A stretch of DNA of 64,000 nucleotides from Candidatus Tepidiaquacellales bacterium UBA2330 (GCA_002344965.1 DDUU01000027.1:1-64000); one strand, 5' to 3'; shown: positions 44,230 through 53,871, counted from the stretch's first letter. Program-made: numbers and translations. The notes: a model not told the origin generated them from the sequence alone.

Positions 44230-45423
44230 TTATTTAACGACTACCATTTTATTGACTGCTATGTCGTTACCTGCTGTGAGTTTGTAATAATATATTCCGC
44301 TTGCAAGATTAGATGCATTGAAGTTAACCGTGTAATATCCTGCTGTTCTGAAATCGTTAAGAACTGTCTCGACTTCCTTTCCCGTCAGATCATATATCTT
44401 TAGTATTACATTACTGTTATTTGGAAGAGCAAAGTCTATCCTTGTCGACGGATTGAACGGATTCGGATAGTTTTGTGACAGTTTGAATGTATTCGGAACT
44501 CCTATATTGACAAATCCTGAGAGATCATAGTACTCAAAATTTCCGTTGAAGTCTATTTGTTTGAGTCTGTAATTATAACTTCCAGGGTTTAGCTTTTTAT
44601 CAATAAAAGTGTAATCCGACAGAACATCTGAATTACCTTTACCTTCTATGAATCCGATCTTTCCCCATACACTTTCGGTTTTCCTTTCAATATCAAATCC
44701 TGTATTATTCATTTCCATTGATGTCGTCCAGCTTAAAATTACATTTCCGTTATCTGCGGTTGCGGTGAATGAATTCAGTTCTACCGGTAAAGGTTTATCA
44801 AAATTCATTAAGCATGTTGCAGTATTTGGAAATGCGCAGGAATCAACGCACTGGAAAGTTATTAGTTCTCCGATGCATGTGCTGTTCCAGCAGCTGTAGT
44901 TATAAATAGTATCTCCGTTGTAACAAACATAAGGGACAAGCGGATCAATGCAGTTATCAACAGGATGCGGAGTCATAGTGACTTTCATTACAACAGAATC
45001 ATAATACGTATTGTAAGTGTAGTCAAAATTGTTAGGATAAATTACTTCGAAATTAATATCCTGACAAGTGACTGTATCCCAGTTAATAAGAGGTTTGCTG
45101 ACTTTTACCTGATCAGTTTCGTCATCATAAAAACCAACATACCATTCCAGAACCCATGGATTGCACGGATCTACAAATTTCATTTTATTTACTCCGCAGT
45201 GCAGCATTTCATATACATAGTGTTCAGGAAAGTCCGGACCATATACTTTTTCAAAGAAATACTGACCTTCATTATGTGTTACAGGATCGTTCGGGTGGTC
45301 ATAAATTTCAATGTGAGGTACGCCCGGATCACATGCAACCTGTCCGGAACCTGTATTTGAAAGAAATGCTGAGATGGATATTACAAGAATGAGTATAAAA
45401 CCTATTTTTAATAATTTGTTCAT
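44230..45423 (-). CDS. Secreted Cys-rich protein with T9SS sorting domain
   Basis: A 397-residue exported protein. Residues about 30-215 are a Cys-rich domain of unknown family (CDPGVPHIEIYDHPND, VDPCNPWVLEWYVGFYD, CWNSTCIGELITFQCVDSC), probably disulfide-stabilised. The next segment PLPVELNSFTATADNGNVIL is the fibronectin-like module that often precedes the sorting domain. The last about 85 residues are a type IX sorting domain (LSQNYPNPFNPSTRI). A good AAGGAG lies 8 bases ahead of the start. A 22-codon frame with a strong ribosome-binding site lies just upstream on the same strand. Confidence 0.85.
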   Translation of the reverse strand: MNKLLKIGFILILVISISAFLSNTGSGQVACDPGVPHIEIYDHPNDPVTHNEGQYFFEKVYGPDFPEHYVYEMLHCGVNKMKFVDPCNPWVLEWYVGFYDDETDQVKVSKPLINWDTVTCQDINFEVIYPNNFDYTYNTYYDSVVMKVTMTPHPVDNCIDPLVPYVCYNGDTIYNYSCWNSTCIGELITFQCVDSCAFPNTATCLMNFDKPLPVELNSFTATADNGNVILSWTTSMEMNNTGFDIERKTESVWGKIGFIEGKGNSDVLSDYTFIDKKLNPGSYNYRLKQIDFNGNFEYYDLSGFVNIGVPNTFKLSQNYPNPFNPSTRIDFALPNNSNVILKIYDLTGKEVETVLNDFRTAGYYTVNFNASNLASGIYYYKLTAGNDIAVNKMVVVK

Positions 45424-45476
45424 TGTTGAACTCCTTAAAGTAAATTCGAATTTTTAAAAAGATTCAATCAATAAAA

Positions 45477-45545
45477 TTATTTTTCACCGGTCAGATTGAT
45501 TATTTTTTGGGGACCGATGAAAATGTTCGGCCTGGTTTCATTCAT
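45477..45545 (-). CDS. Possible 22-residue peptide upstream of T9SS cargo gene
   Basis: On the minus strand AGGAGG stands 4 bases ahead of an ATG that opens a 22-codon frame (MNETRPNIFIGPQKIINLTG, then EK and a stop). The stop is 53 bases before the start of the T9SS cargo gene. The Shine-Dalgarno is among the strongest in the window, in a genome where many genes have none. It could be a leader peptide or a small protein; no family was recognised. The rest of the 45424-46012 gap holds only the terminator of the H1-like gene. Confidence 0.4.
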   Translation of the reverse strand: MNETRPNIFIGPQKIINLTGEK

Positions 45546-45883
45546 TTATCCTCCTGAAATTTAATTTAAATAAAAAAATTTTTTCAGAACATAAAATCCC
45601 ATACTCCTATATCAAAATATATTGCAAGTTCTATTCCTTTCAAAAACAGTTATTATATAACTGATATTTAAACTTTTTAAAACAAAATTGTAGATAATAT
45701 ACCCATACTTAACTAAATTAAGGCATTAATCAACAGTTTACATAACGATGATTATCAGTTTTATAAATCTGATATTAAAAGAATTTCTGCCCGGCGGAAA
45801 GCTGGAAATTTTTTTTAAAGCAGTATGCTTCTATGTATGGCAGATATAATCTGTTTTTTTAAATTGAAGGATTAATCAGAATG

Positions 45884-45940
45884 AAAAAAAAATTCTGCTA
45901 TCTGCAGAAAGGGAAAGTGTTACGGCAGAAGCAGAATTTT
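45884..45940 (-). terminator. Rho-independent terminator of the histone H1-like gene
   Basis: AAAATTCTGCT and TCTGC (45889-45899, 45901-45905) pair with GCAGA and AGCAGAATTTT (45925-45929, 45930-45940), a 16-bp stem with one bulge. On the minus strand it is followed by a run of T to 45884. It lies about 70 bases past the stop of the minus-strand H1-like gene. Confidence 0.82.
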
Positions 45941-46012
45941 AGCAGCATAGAAATGCGGCTTGTAAAATAAAAAACAAAAAATACAATTCTTAACGGACTG
46001 AGAAAAAAATTA

Positions 46013-46210
46013 TTATTCCAATTCTTTCAGTATAGCTTTTTTTAATGCTTCCCTGTCAATTACTTTTTTTAGTAATACATTTTTCTTAGCTGCTTTTTTA
46101 ACCACAGTCTTTTTTAATGAGTTTTTAACAGAATTTTTCTTAGCTGCTTTTTTAACCGCAGCTTTTTTTACTTCGTTTTTAACCTCAGTTTTCTTTAAAA
46201 TTTTTTTCAT
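46013..46210 (-). CDS. Lys/Ala-rich histone H1-like DNA-binding protein
   Basis: A 65-residue, highly basic protein made of KKAAVKKAAKKNSVKN-type repeats, ending in a less basic helix (VIDREALKKAILKELE). The composition matches bacterial histone H1-like (Hc1/Hc2 type) tails that bind DNA or RNA. The start at 46210 is preferred over an in-frame ATG at 46219, because AAGGAG is 8 bases ahead of the former and touches the latter. A strong terminator supports it as a transcribed gene. The role in nucleoid compaction is inferred from composition only. Confidence 0.7.
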   Translation of the reverse strand: MKKILKKTEVKNEVKKAAVKKAAKKNSVKNSLKKTVVKKAAKKNVLLKKVIDREALKKAILKELE

Positions 46211-46445
46211 TTCATTCATCTCCTTTTGTAAATTAAGGCTTTGTTTTAATTAGGATAAAAAGAAATAATATATATTTATTTCATATTTGCATAATCTTCA
46301 GATTAATATTTGTAAAGATATTTACCTGTAAAAAATATAATTTATTTGTGAGTATTCAAAACGAATGATTATCAGATATTACCCAAAATTTGATTTTTTA
46401 TATTTCTGCTATTTTGTTTTTTATATTAAAAGGAAATTAGAATAA

Positions 46446-47867
46446 TTGAAAAGAAAAATAAAATTTTTTAAGCTTTACGATACTTTTTCAGCGGAAGAGA
46501 GGAAGCAATTCAAATTATTTGTTTCTTCTAATTTATACAGTCACGGCAGAAAATATTTAAAAATCTTAAAATACATTGATATAGACAGAACTGTATTTTT
46601 TGAATTCGGTAATACAATTAAAGAACGAACTTTATGGAACAGATTATCTGAATTAACAAAGCTCGCCGAAAAATTTTTGGTTTTAATAGCCGCGGAATCT
46701 GAATCTGATGTTTACAATAAAATTCTTTTAAGTGAGTTAAAAAAAAGAAATTTAACTGATTACTTTGAAAAGAATTTCTCAGACTACAATTCTGAATTGA
46801 AGAAATCTCTTGCTAATGGTTTAAAACTCGAAGAATATCTCTCTGTAAACAATGAATATTTAAAATATTTAAATTCACTTCCGGATTCAAAAAAGTTCAG
46901 TTTGCGATTTATTGAGACAAATAATTATAAATTAGCATTTTTCATACTTTCAATACTTGATTGTTTAATTCAGATAAAGGATATGAAAAATATAAGATCA
47001 ATAACTTCAAACGTCCCTCTGGAAGAAATTTTGCAAAAAATAAATTTCGGAGAAATGCTTCTTTTTATAAAAGATAAAGTAAGTGATGTTTATCCTCTGG
47101 TTGCATTTCACTATCATTTATATAATGCGGGTATGCATCCAATGAATCAAAATGAATATAAAAAGGCAGTTATGATTTTTGAAAAGAACTTAAAGCAGGT
47201 ACCGGCTGAATTAAAACTGAACCTTTACAAAAAATTAATAGATTATAATATCGAGCTGTCAAATATGCTCGACGAATCAGCTAAACATGAATTGTTTAGA
47301 TTGATAAAGAGTAAACTGAAAGAAGGAATATTTTCTGATCTGGAATGTAAAAATTTTGACAATAATGAATTCAGAAATTATACTCTGGCTGCGTATTCAC
47401 TCAGAAAGTTTAACTGGCTTAAAAAATTTATTGATAGATTCGGTTCAAAACTACCGGATGAATTCAGAGATGACAGTATAATTTTTGGTAATGCACTTAT
47501 TATGTTTCATAAAAATGAATTTTTAAAATGCATGGAGATCCTTAATAAATCAAAGAAAGCAAATCCATATAACTACATTGACATCTCGTTTCTGAAACTA
47601 AAGGTATTGTATGAGCTTAATCAATTTGATGATTGTTATTCTGAGCTCAGAAGAGTTGTTGATTATATGAGACATAACCGATTAGTTCATATTGATATGC
47701 TGAAGTTTATGAAATTATTTTGCAGATCGTACGGTCTTTTATTAAAATTAAATCAAAATCCCTCAAAAAAGAATCTCTTAAATTTAGAATTCCAGATTAA
47801 TAAAAGTAAATTTATTGGAATTAGCTGGATAAAAGGGAAGATGTTGATATTAAAAAAAAGTATTTAA
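46446..47867 (+). CDS. Helical-repeat protein of unknown function
   Basis: A 473-residue protein predicted almost wholly alpha-helical. The opening LYDTFSAEERKQFKLFVSSNLYSHGRKYLKIL resembles Bacteroidota proteins that begin with a short helical domain of this type, and the centre and C-terminus (NALIMFHKNEFLKCMEILNKSK; KLKVLYELNQFDDCYSELRRV) read like TPR repeats. No signal peptide. The start is TTG, with AGGA 10 bases ahead. No family with known function could be named. Confidence 0.65.
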   Translation: MKRKIKFFKLYDTFSAEERKQFKLFVSSNLYSHGRKYLKILKYIDIDRTVFFEFGNTIKERTLWNRLSELTKLAEKFLVLIAAESESDVYNKILLSELKKRNLTDYFEKNFSDYNSELKKSLANGLKLEEYLSVNNEYLKYLNSLPDSKKFSLRFIETNNYKLAFFILSILDCLIQIKDMKNIRSITSNVPLEEILQKINFGEMLLFIKDKVSDVYPLVAFHYHLYNAGMHPMNQNEYKKAVMIFEKNLKQVPAELKLNLYKKLIDYNIELSNMLDESAKHELFRLIKSKLKEGIFSDLECKNFDNNEFRNYTLAAYSLRKFNWLKKFIDRFGSKLPDEFRDDSIIFGNALIMFHKNEFLKCMEILNKSKKANPYNYIDISFLKLKVLYELNQFDDCYSELRRVVDYMRHNRLVHIDMLKFMKLFCRSYGLLLKLNQNPSKKNLLNLEFQINKSKFIGISWIKGKMLILKKSI

Positions 47868-48167
47868 ATTGTAATGACATCTCATAATCAAAATTCACTA
47901 ATTTCAAATACATATATATACATACTGATAAATATTTTATGTTTAACCTTCTGGGTAATATAACAGAATTCACAGTTTGAAAAATATTGTCATTATAAAT
48001 ATTTTTAAATGCAAAATTAATTTCTCTGAAATTTAAATTGGTAATTTCAAATGGAAATAAATTAAATTAATAATTTAAAGAAGACTAACTGCATAAAACC
48101 AAAACTATTTAGTCTTACTTAAATGAGAAATTAATTAGCTTAAAAAAATTATTGAGAAAAATTCAGT
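47868..48167. other. AT-rich intergenic gap
   Basis: About 300 bases with no gene, no clear terminator and no strong repeat. It should contain the promoter of the downstream permease. Confidence 0.4.
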
Positions 48168-49223
48168 ATGAGCGGTAAAATAGAAAAGGATTCAGTTTAT
48201 GACATAACCATACGGCTCTTTATCATTTCCCTTATTATTGCCTGGTGCTTTTTGATATTCTATCCTTTTGCAAATATTTTATTATGGAGTTTTATACTTT
48301 CGCTTTCTCTGCACCCTCTTCACGCCGGTCTGACAAAAAGATTAAAAGGTAAAAGGAAACTGGCATCTTTTATTCTTGTTTTTTCAATACTGATAATAAT
48401 TTTTATTCCCGTCGCATTTATAACCGGATCACTCATTAACGAAATAAAAGAACTTAAATTGATGTATGACAAAGGTACTCTTAAAATTCCTCACCCTGAT
48501 GAGAAAATCAAAGAATGGCCTGTCATTGGAGAAAAACTTTATTATGCATGGCAATCATCAACAGAAAATCTGCAACATACAGCCGAAAAGCACAAGGAAC
48601 AGATTATAGAATATGGAGGCAAAGCGGTTAGGGGAATTTTAAGTTCGACCGGTGCCCTCTTCCAGATAATTTTATCGCTTATAATTGCAGGTGCAATATT
48701 AGTAAAAGGAGGAGCCGGGGAAGCAATCCGAAAAGTGTTAAGAAAAATTGCCGGAAACAACGGCGATAAATTTGCCGATTTGATATACAATACAGTAGGC
48801 AGTGTATTAAAGGGAGTATTGGGTGAATCTTTTGTTATGGCAGTTTTATTTGGAATCGTATTCTTTCTTGCAGGCATACCTTATGCCGGTATTTTGACTT
48901 TTCTGGTGTTTTTAATTTCTGTACTTCAGTTACCACTAATTCTGATTTCCCTGCCGGTTCTGATTTATATTTTTTCTGCGAATGAAACTACGCCGGCAAT
49001 AATATGGGGTATTGCAATTTTGCTGGTCAGTTTGTCAAACAATATTCTAACGCCCTTAATGCTTGGCAAAGGCGCTCCGGTTCCGATGCCTGTTATATTT
49101 ATTGGTGTACTCGGAGGGTTTATGCTTTCGGGTTTTATAGGTCTATTTACAGGAGCAATCGTTTTGTCGCTGGGTTATACATTATTTACTGAATGGGTAA
49201 ATTCAAATGATGACAGGATTTAA
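48168..49223 (+). CDS. AI-2E family transporter (PerM/YdiK-like permease)
   Basis: A 351-residue inner-membrane protein with about eight helices, the AI-2E exporter family size. Characteristic parts are PFANILLWSFILSLSLHPLHAGL near the start, a long periplasmic/helical segment in the middle (KEQIIEYGGKAVRGILSSTGALFQ), and the C-terminal VFIGVLGGFMLSGFIGLFTGAIVLSLGY. Substrates vary in the family (autoinducer-2, Na+/H+), so none is assigned. It precedes the porin/DyP block by 243 bases and is probably separate. Confidence 0.88.
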   Translation: MSGKIEKDSVYDITIRLFIISLIIAWCFLIFYPFANILLWSFILSLSLHPLHAGLTKRLKGKRKLASFILVFSILIIIFIPVAFITGSLINEIKELKLMYDKGTLKIPHPDEKIKEWPVIGEKLYYAWQSSTENLQHTAEKHKEQIIEYGGKAVRGILSSTGALFQIILSLIIAGAILVKGGAGEAIRKVLRKIAGNNGDKFADLIYNTVGSVLKGVLGESFVMAVLFGIVFFLAGIPYAGILTFLVFLISVLQLPLILISLPVLIYIFSANETTPAIIWGIAILLVSLSNNILTPLMLGKGAPVPMPVIFIGVLGGFMLSGFIGLFTGAIVLSLGYTLFTEWVNSNDDRI

Positions 49224-49466
49224 TAAATTCGGATTTTGTAATTTTTTAATGATCCGTATCATACTATAATATCTTAGATTTTAATATTTTAAGTATATAA
49301 ATCATTAAAAAAAAATAAATAAGTTGTTTCACTAATTATAAAATTTAATTACTTAATCAGCATTTTAAAAATTTTTAAGACATGTTAGTTTTATACAGGC
49401 ATATTTTTTTATAAAATTTTATTTGTTCAATGTGTTTTATTTTTTAATAACTTAATCTAAAAAATC

Positions 49467-50669
49467 ATGAAAAGTAGTTACTTAGTTTTAGTTTGTTTGA
49501 TTTTATTAACATTTGGTACATCTTTAAAAGCTCAGGACAATAACACACTTGAAGTTTATGGCTTTGCAATGACTGATGCAGGTTATAATTTTAAGACTAT
49601 TAACCCTGATTGGTATGATGTACTCAGAGTTACAAAGCTTCCCTCTAATTCAAAAGAATTCTTACCTGACGGAAAAGTATTTTACAGCGTCAGACAATCA
49701 CGTTTTGGTGTTAAAAGTAAATTTAAGACAGGAGCAGGTGATTTAAAGACAATTTTCGAATTTGAACTTTTCGGAGTCGGTCCAAATGCAGGGCAGACAG
49801 CATTTCGTTTGCGTCATGCTTGGGGAGAGATTGGTAAATTCGGAGCAGGTCAGACCAACAGTGTCTTTATGGACGGAGATGTATTCCCGAATTCACTCGA
49901 ATACTGGGGACCATCAGGAATGATCTTTTACAGAAACATTCAGATCAGGTATACTCCGTTAATGACTAAGGAGAGCAAACTTGCCATGTCACTCGAGCAG
50001 CCGGGAGCAAGCGGTGATCCGGGAGTTTTATCGGGAAGGATCGAACTTGCAAATGTAAAACCTCTGTTTAATGTACCTGATTTTGCAGCGCATTACAGAT
50101 ATACCGGCAGTTGGGGATATGTTCAGCTCGGCGGTATTGTCGGAAGTATAAAATGGAGAGATTTAAATGATACTGCAACATTTCAGTTAAACGGTAGCGC
50201 TGTAAGATGGGGAGGCACAATCAGCTCAAACATTAATCTCGGTGATAAAGCTGTGCTCAGATTACAGGGAGTTTACGGCGAAGGAATCCAAAACTATATG
50301 AACGATGCTCCGGTGGATGTCGGTCTGCAGAGTAATCCCGGTGTCGCTAATCAGCCGGTAAAAGGAAAAGCTCTTCCTATATGGGGAGCAACTGCATTTG
50401 TGGATGTGAACTGGAGTAAATTATTTTCCAGTACATTCGGATATTCAGTTGAAAAAATTGATGTCTCGGATCTTATGTCAAACAATTCTTTTAAGCAGGG
50501 TCAATACGGTCTTGTAAACATATTATATTATCCGGTTAAGAATGTAATGGCAGGCGTGGAATACAATTTCGGAAGACGCGATAATTACAATGACGGATTT
50601 CATTCTACCAATTCAACAGTAAGGTTTGCGTTCAAATATAATTTCTCAAGAGTATTCGGTTGGGATTAA
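49467..50669 (+). CDS. Outer-membrane porin, DcaP-like (1)
   Basis: A 400-residue exported beta-barrel. After the signal (FGTSLKAQ) the barrel opens LEVYGFAMTDAGYNF and runs through RQSRFGVKSKF, FEFELFG, FRLRHAWGEIGKFGAGQTNSVFMD and the closing strand TVRFAFKYNFSRVFGWD, ending in an aromatic strand. This matches the DcaP/porin superfamily, which carries acidic small molecules in Acinetobacter. It is followed by a paralogue 26 bases downstream. Confidence 0.88.
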   Translation: MKSSYLVLVCLILLTFGTSLKAQDNNTLEVYGFAMTDAGYNFKTINPDWYDVLRVTKLPSNSKEFLPDGKVFYSVRQSRFGVKSKFKTGAGDLKTIFEFELFGVGPNAGQTAFRLRHAWGEIGKFGAGQTNSVFMDGDVFPNSLEYWGPSGMIFYRNIQIRYTPLMTKESKLAMSLEQPGASGDPGVLSGRIELANVKPLFNVPDFAAHYRYTGSWGYVQLGGIVGSIKWRDLNDTATFQLNGSAVRWGGTISSNINLGDKAVLRLQGVYGEGIQNYMNDAPVDVGLQSNPGVANQPVKGKALPIWGATAFVDVNWSKLFSSTFGYSVEKIDVSDLMSNNSFKQGQYGLVNILYYPVKNVMAGVEYNFGRRDNYNDGFHSTNSTVRFAFKYNFSRVFGWD

Positions 50670-50695
50670 AATAAATAAGATCTTTAAAATTTAAA

Positions 50696-51886
50696 TTGAA
50701 AATTGTAATACTATTCTTCCTGATTTTTAATTATGAGAATTTATTTGCACAGGAAAATACAAATGAAGTTGAATTGTATGGTTTCATAATGACGGATGCC
50801 GGATACAATTTTAATTCGATAAACCCGGATTGGTTTGATGTTATGAGAATCACAAAGCTTCCGTCATTTAAGGATGAATTTGCACCGGAAGGTAATGTTT
50901 TTTTTGGGCTGAGACAGACAAGATTTGGGATTAAGAGTAATATTGAAACAAAATTAGGAAGGCTGAAAACACAGTTTGATTTTGATTTATTCGGAGTAGG
51001 AAAGGATGCAGGACAGACCACGTTTCACGTAGTAAATGCTTACGGTCAGCTTGGTGATTTCGGAGCGGGGCAGACAGCTTCATCTTTAATGGACTTTGAC
51101 GTATTTCCGGTTACTTTGGATTACTGGGGTCCTTCATCCAGAGTATTTTTTTTGAATCTTCAGGTTTTTTACCATCCGGTTCATACAAATACCCGGAGTC
51201 TGAAATTTTCTCTTGAACGTCCCGGAGGCAGCGCTGACGGCGGAGAATATGAGGACAGAATTGAACTTCAAAGCGTCAGACCATTTTTGAATGTTCCAAA
51301 TTTTGTTTTTCATTATAAGCATGCCGGAAACTGGGGACATGCTCAGCTTGCGGGAATTATAAAAAGCATTAAATGGAGAGATGTGTCGGATACGGCAGTT
51401 AATAAATTGAGCGGAGGAGATATTGGCTGGGGTACAAGTCTTAGTACTGTTATTAATTTGAATAAAAATATAAAATTAAAAATGCAGGCTGTAATCGGAG
51501 AAGGGATACAAAATTATCTTGCAGATGCGCCGGCTGACATTGGGCTTGAAGAAAATTCATCTGACACTTTAAATCCCTTAAAAGGAAAAGCTATACCGGT
51601 TGCAGGATTTTTTTTATTTACTGAAATTAACTGGACCGGATTTTTGAGAAGCTCTATGGGATATTCCCTTGAGAAAATAAATAATACAAATAAGCAATCT
51701 CCGAATGCATTCAGAATGGGTCAATACGGCTTAGTGAATCTTCGTTATCATCCCGGGGAAAACATAATGGTGGGAATGGAATATCAGTTCGGCAGAAGAG
51801 ATAATTTTAAAGATGGATTTCACTATATTGACAATAAGATTCAGTTTTCATTTAAGTACAATTATTCGAATATTTTTACATGGTAA
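50696..51886 (+). CDS. Outer-membrane porin, DcaP-like (2)
   Basis: A 396-residue paralogue of the preceding porin, alike along its length (LYGFIMTDAGYNFNSINPDW, FGAGQTASSLMDFDVFPVTLDYWGPS, MAGVEY-like MVGMEYQFGRRDN). The start is TTG at 50696. This looks like a tandem duplication with divergence. The downstream gene begins 51 bases later. Confidence 0.85.
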   Translation: MKIVILFFLIFNYENLFAQENTNEVELYGFIMTDAGYNFNSINPDWFDVMRITKLPSFKDEFAPEGNVFFGLRQTRFGIKSNIETKLGRLKTQFDFDLFGVGKDAGQTTFHVVNAYGQLGDFGAGQTASSLMDFDVFPVTLDYWGPSSRVFFLNLQVFYHPVHTNTRSLKFSLERPGGSADGGEYEDRIELQSVRPFLNVPNFVFHYKHAGNWGHAQLAGIIKSIKWRDVSDTAVNKLSGGDIGWGTSLSTVINLNKNIKLKMQAVIGEGIQNYLADAPADIGLEENSSDTLNPLKGKAIPVAGFFLFTEINWTGFLRSSMGYSLEKINNTNKQSPNAFRMGQYGLVNLRYHPGENIMVGMEYQFGRRDNFKDGFHYIDNKIQFSFKYNYSNIFTW

Positions 51887-51937
51887 AAAAATCATTCAAT
51901 TTTAAAATTAAAAATTTAATCAAAAATTAAATAGAAA

Positions 51938-52489
51938 ATGAATAATAAAGAATGGAGTACTCCAAAAGCTGTAGCAATTTCAAAGGACACAAAAGACTGG
52001 GAAAAAGGAAGGTACGGACCAGTCCCTCCGAAATCACCGAGCTGTTACGGCTTTTCTGTTATTGCAAAAGTAAAACCAGGTAGAGAACAAGTTGTACGTG
52101 ATTATGGCAAGACTATTGAAGCAGCAATCAAGGGAGACCCGAATGTGCTTGCTCCTCTAAAACTACATTATTTAAAATGGGTATTGTTTGATGTAGGTTC
52201 AGGACTGCACTTTATGTATCAGGGAATATTTGATACGGACTTTGATAAATATGTTGAGGACGCTATTGATCTGTTTAATAAAACTGGTATCAGCACAGTG
52301 TTTGAGAATTTTGAAGACTGGCCTGAAGACTGGAGAACAAACGTTCCTGCTGTATCAAAATTTTTTCATGAGCACCAGCACAACAGTTTTCTAGAATATG
52401 GTGAATACCCTTTTGTTTCAGCAGATGAAATTAAAAAAGCGCTGAAGCTAAAAGCTTCATTTGAAGATATGCTTGACCAAATGCAGTAA
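51938..52489 (+). CDS. DyP-associated protein, possible dimeric alpha+beta barrel
   Basis: A 183-residue cytosolic protein without a signal peptide. The centre (HYLKWVLFDVGSGLHFMYQGIFDTDFDKYVEDAIDLF) recalls the H-x-R/K-W-V ... F-x-G-x-D/F-D-x-Y-x-x-D pattern of a domain seen beside DyP peroxidases, which is related to the ferredoxin-like fold of DyP itself. It lies 27 bases ahead of a DyP gene, so a joint complex or function is likely. No known family name can be given with certainty. Confidence 0.6.
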   Translation: MNNKEWSTPKAVAISKDTKDWEKGRYGPVPPKSPSCYGFSVIAKVKPGREQVVRDYGKTIEAAIKGDPNVLAPLKLHYLKWVLFDVGSGLHFMYQGIFDTDFDKYVEDAIDLFNKTGISTVFENFEDWPEDWRTNVPAVSKFFHEHQHNSFLEYGEYPFVSADEIKKALKLKASFEDMLDQMQ

Positions 52490-52516
52490 AAATAATTTTA
52501 AAAATTTACCTTAAAG

Positions 52517-53842
52517 ATGAAGTTGGAATTAGATGATATTCAGCATTACCTTTTAACGCGTCCGAATGCAAGAATTGCCCAGTATGATTTTCTTACATTC
52601 CGAAATCCGGAAAGCGGAAGAAACTGGATCTCAGCATTGCTGCATACAGTTGGTAATGTCGAATCAGTTTTGAAATCGGAAGATACAGATATGAGATGGG
52701 TTACGATTGCTTTCACATATAACGGACTGAAAGCACTTGGAGTGACTGAAGAATGCCTTTCAACTTTTCCGGATCCGTTTAAACAAGGGATGTCGGCAAG
52801 AGCAAAGATGCTTGGCGATACCGGTGAAAATCATCCGGATAACTGGCAGGATAATATTACAAGTCCTGATCTTCATGCTGTAATAATACTTTTTGCCCGT
52901 GACAGGATTGAACGGGACAGATGTGTAAAAGAGCACAGGAAATATCTGGTTAAAAATCCGGGTGTTGAGATCTTATCAACACTGCTGCTTGAAGCTATAC
53001 CGCCGTTTGATTATGTCCACGAACATTTTGGTTACAGAGACAGGTTAACTACTCCTGTCATTGAAGGCATGAATGTTACACCTTCTCCCGGTTCGCATCC
53101 GCCAAGCAAACCCGGAGAATTTATACTTGGCTATCCGGATGAAACAGGAGAAATTCAGCCGTTACCAAAACCCGAAATTTTAACTAAGAACGGAAGCTAT
53201 CTTGCCTACAGAAAGATGCAGGAACACGTAGGCAGGTTCAGAGATTATCTGAAATCAAACGGTAATACCATTGAAGAGCAGGAACTTGTTGCTGCAAAGT
53301 TAATGGGCAGATGGAGGAAATCCGGTGCGCCGCTTGTGTTATGTCCGGATAAGGATGAAAGTGAAGTCGGATGGGATGACAATAAAAATAATAATTTTGA
53401 TTATGCAGAGATGGACCCGCACGGTTACGCCTGTCCTGTAGGAGCACATATACGACGAATGAATGTCAGAGATAAAAGCGTTTCAGGAATAATGAACAGA
53501 AGATTAATAATCAGACGCGGCGGGACATACGGTCCTCATCTTCCTGACGATGCGCCGGAAGACGGAGCAGACAGAGGAATTGCCGTATTTGCAGGATGTG
53601 CAGATTTATCCAGGCAATTTGAATTTTTAATTTCAGTCTGGTCAAATGATACGGAATTTATGGAGCTTAATGAAAGAGATCCGTTTTGCGGAACACAGGA
53701 CGGCACACTGGATTTCGCAATACCAAAACGACCGATCAAAAGAAAACTGAAAGGAATTCCTGCGTTTACAAATGTGAGGGGCGGAGCATATTTTTTCCTT
53801 CCTGGCATTAAAGCACTTAAGTATCTGTCGGATTTAAGATAA
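52517..53842 (+). CDS. DyP-type (dye-decolourising) heme peroxidase
   Basis: A 441-residue cytosolic enzyme with the two-lobed DyP layout. The distal motif is GYRDR (172-176), keeping the catalytic Asp175 but with Arg in place of the final Gly of GXXDG. The proximal heme ligand is His311 in CPVGAHIRRMN, and the distal Arg is at 333/334 in IIRRGGTYG. FGYRDRLTTPV and DPFCGTQDGTLDF support the assignment. It belongs to the long (class C/D-like) DyPs. It lacks a signal peptide and an encapsulin cargo tail. Partner genes lie 27 and 29 bases to either side. Confidence 0.9.
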   Translation: MKLELDDIQHYLLTRPNARIAQYDFLTFRNPESGRNWISALLHTVGNVESVLKSEDTDMRWVTIAFTYNGLKALGVTEECLSTFPDPFKQGMSARAKMLGDTGENHPDNWQDNITSPDLHAVIILFARDRIERDRCVKEHRKYLVKNPGVEILSTLLLEAIPPFDYVHEHFGYRDRLTTPVIEGMNVTPSPGSHPPSKPGEFILGYPDETGEIQPLPKPEILTKNGSYLAYRKMQEHVGRFRDYLKSNGNTIEEQELVAAKLMGRWRKSGAPLVLCPDKDESEVGWDDNKNNNFDYAEMDPHGYACPVGAHIRRMNVRDKSVSGIMNRRLIIRRGGTYGPHLPDDAPEDGADRGIAVFAGCADLSRQFEFLISVWSNDTEFMELNERDPFCGTQDGTLDFAIPKRPIKRKLKGIPAFTNVRGGAYFFLPGIKALKYLSDLR

Positions 53843-53871
53843 CATTTTATTTATACTTATAAAATAATTGA

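Noticed and set aside
45881..45970. A 29-codon plus-strand frame starting ATG after weak AGGA
   Set aside because: It lies on the minus-strand terminator of the H1-like gene, so the sequence is explained by the stem and its flanking A-run.
52517..53842. DyP as encapsulin cargo
   Set aside because: The C-terminus (ALKYLSDLR) has no cargo-loading peptide, and no encapsulin shell gene is nearby.
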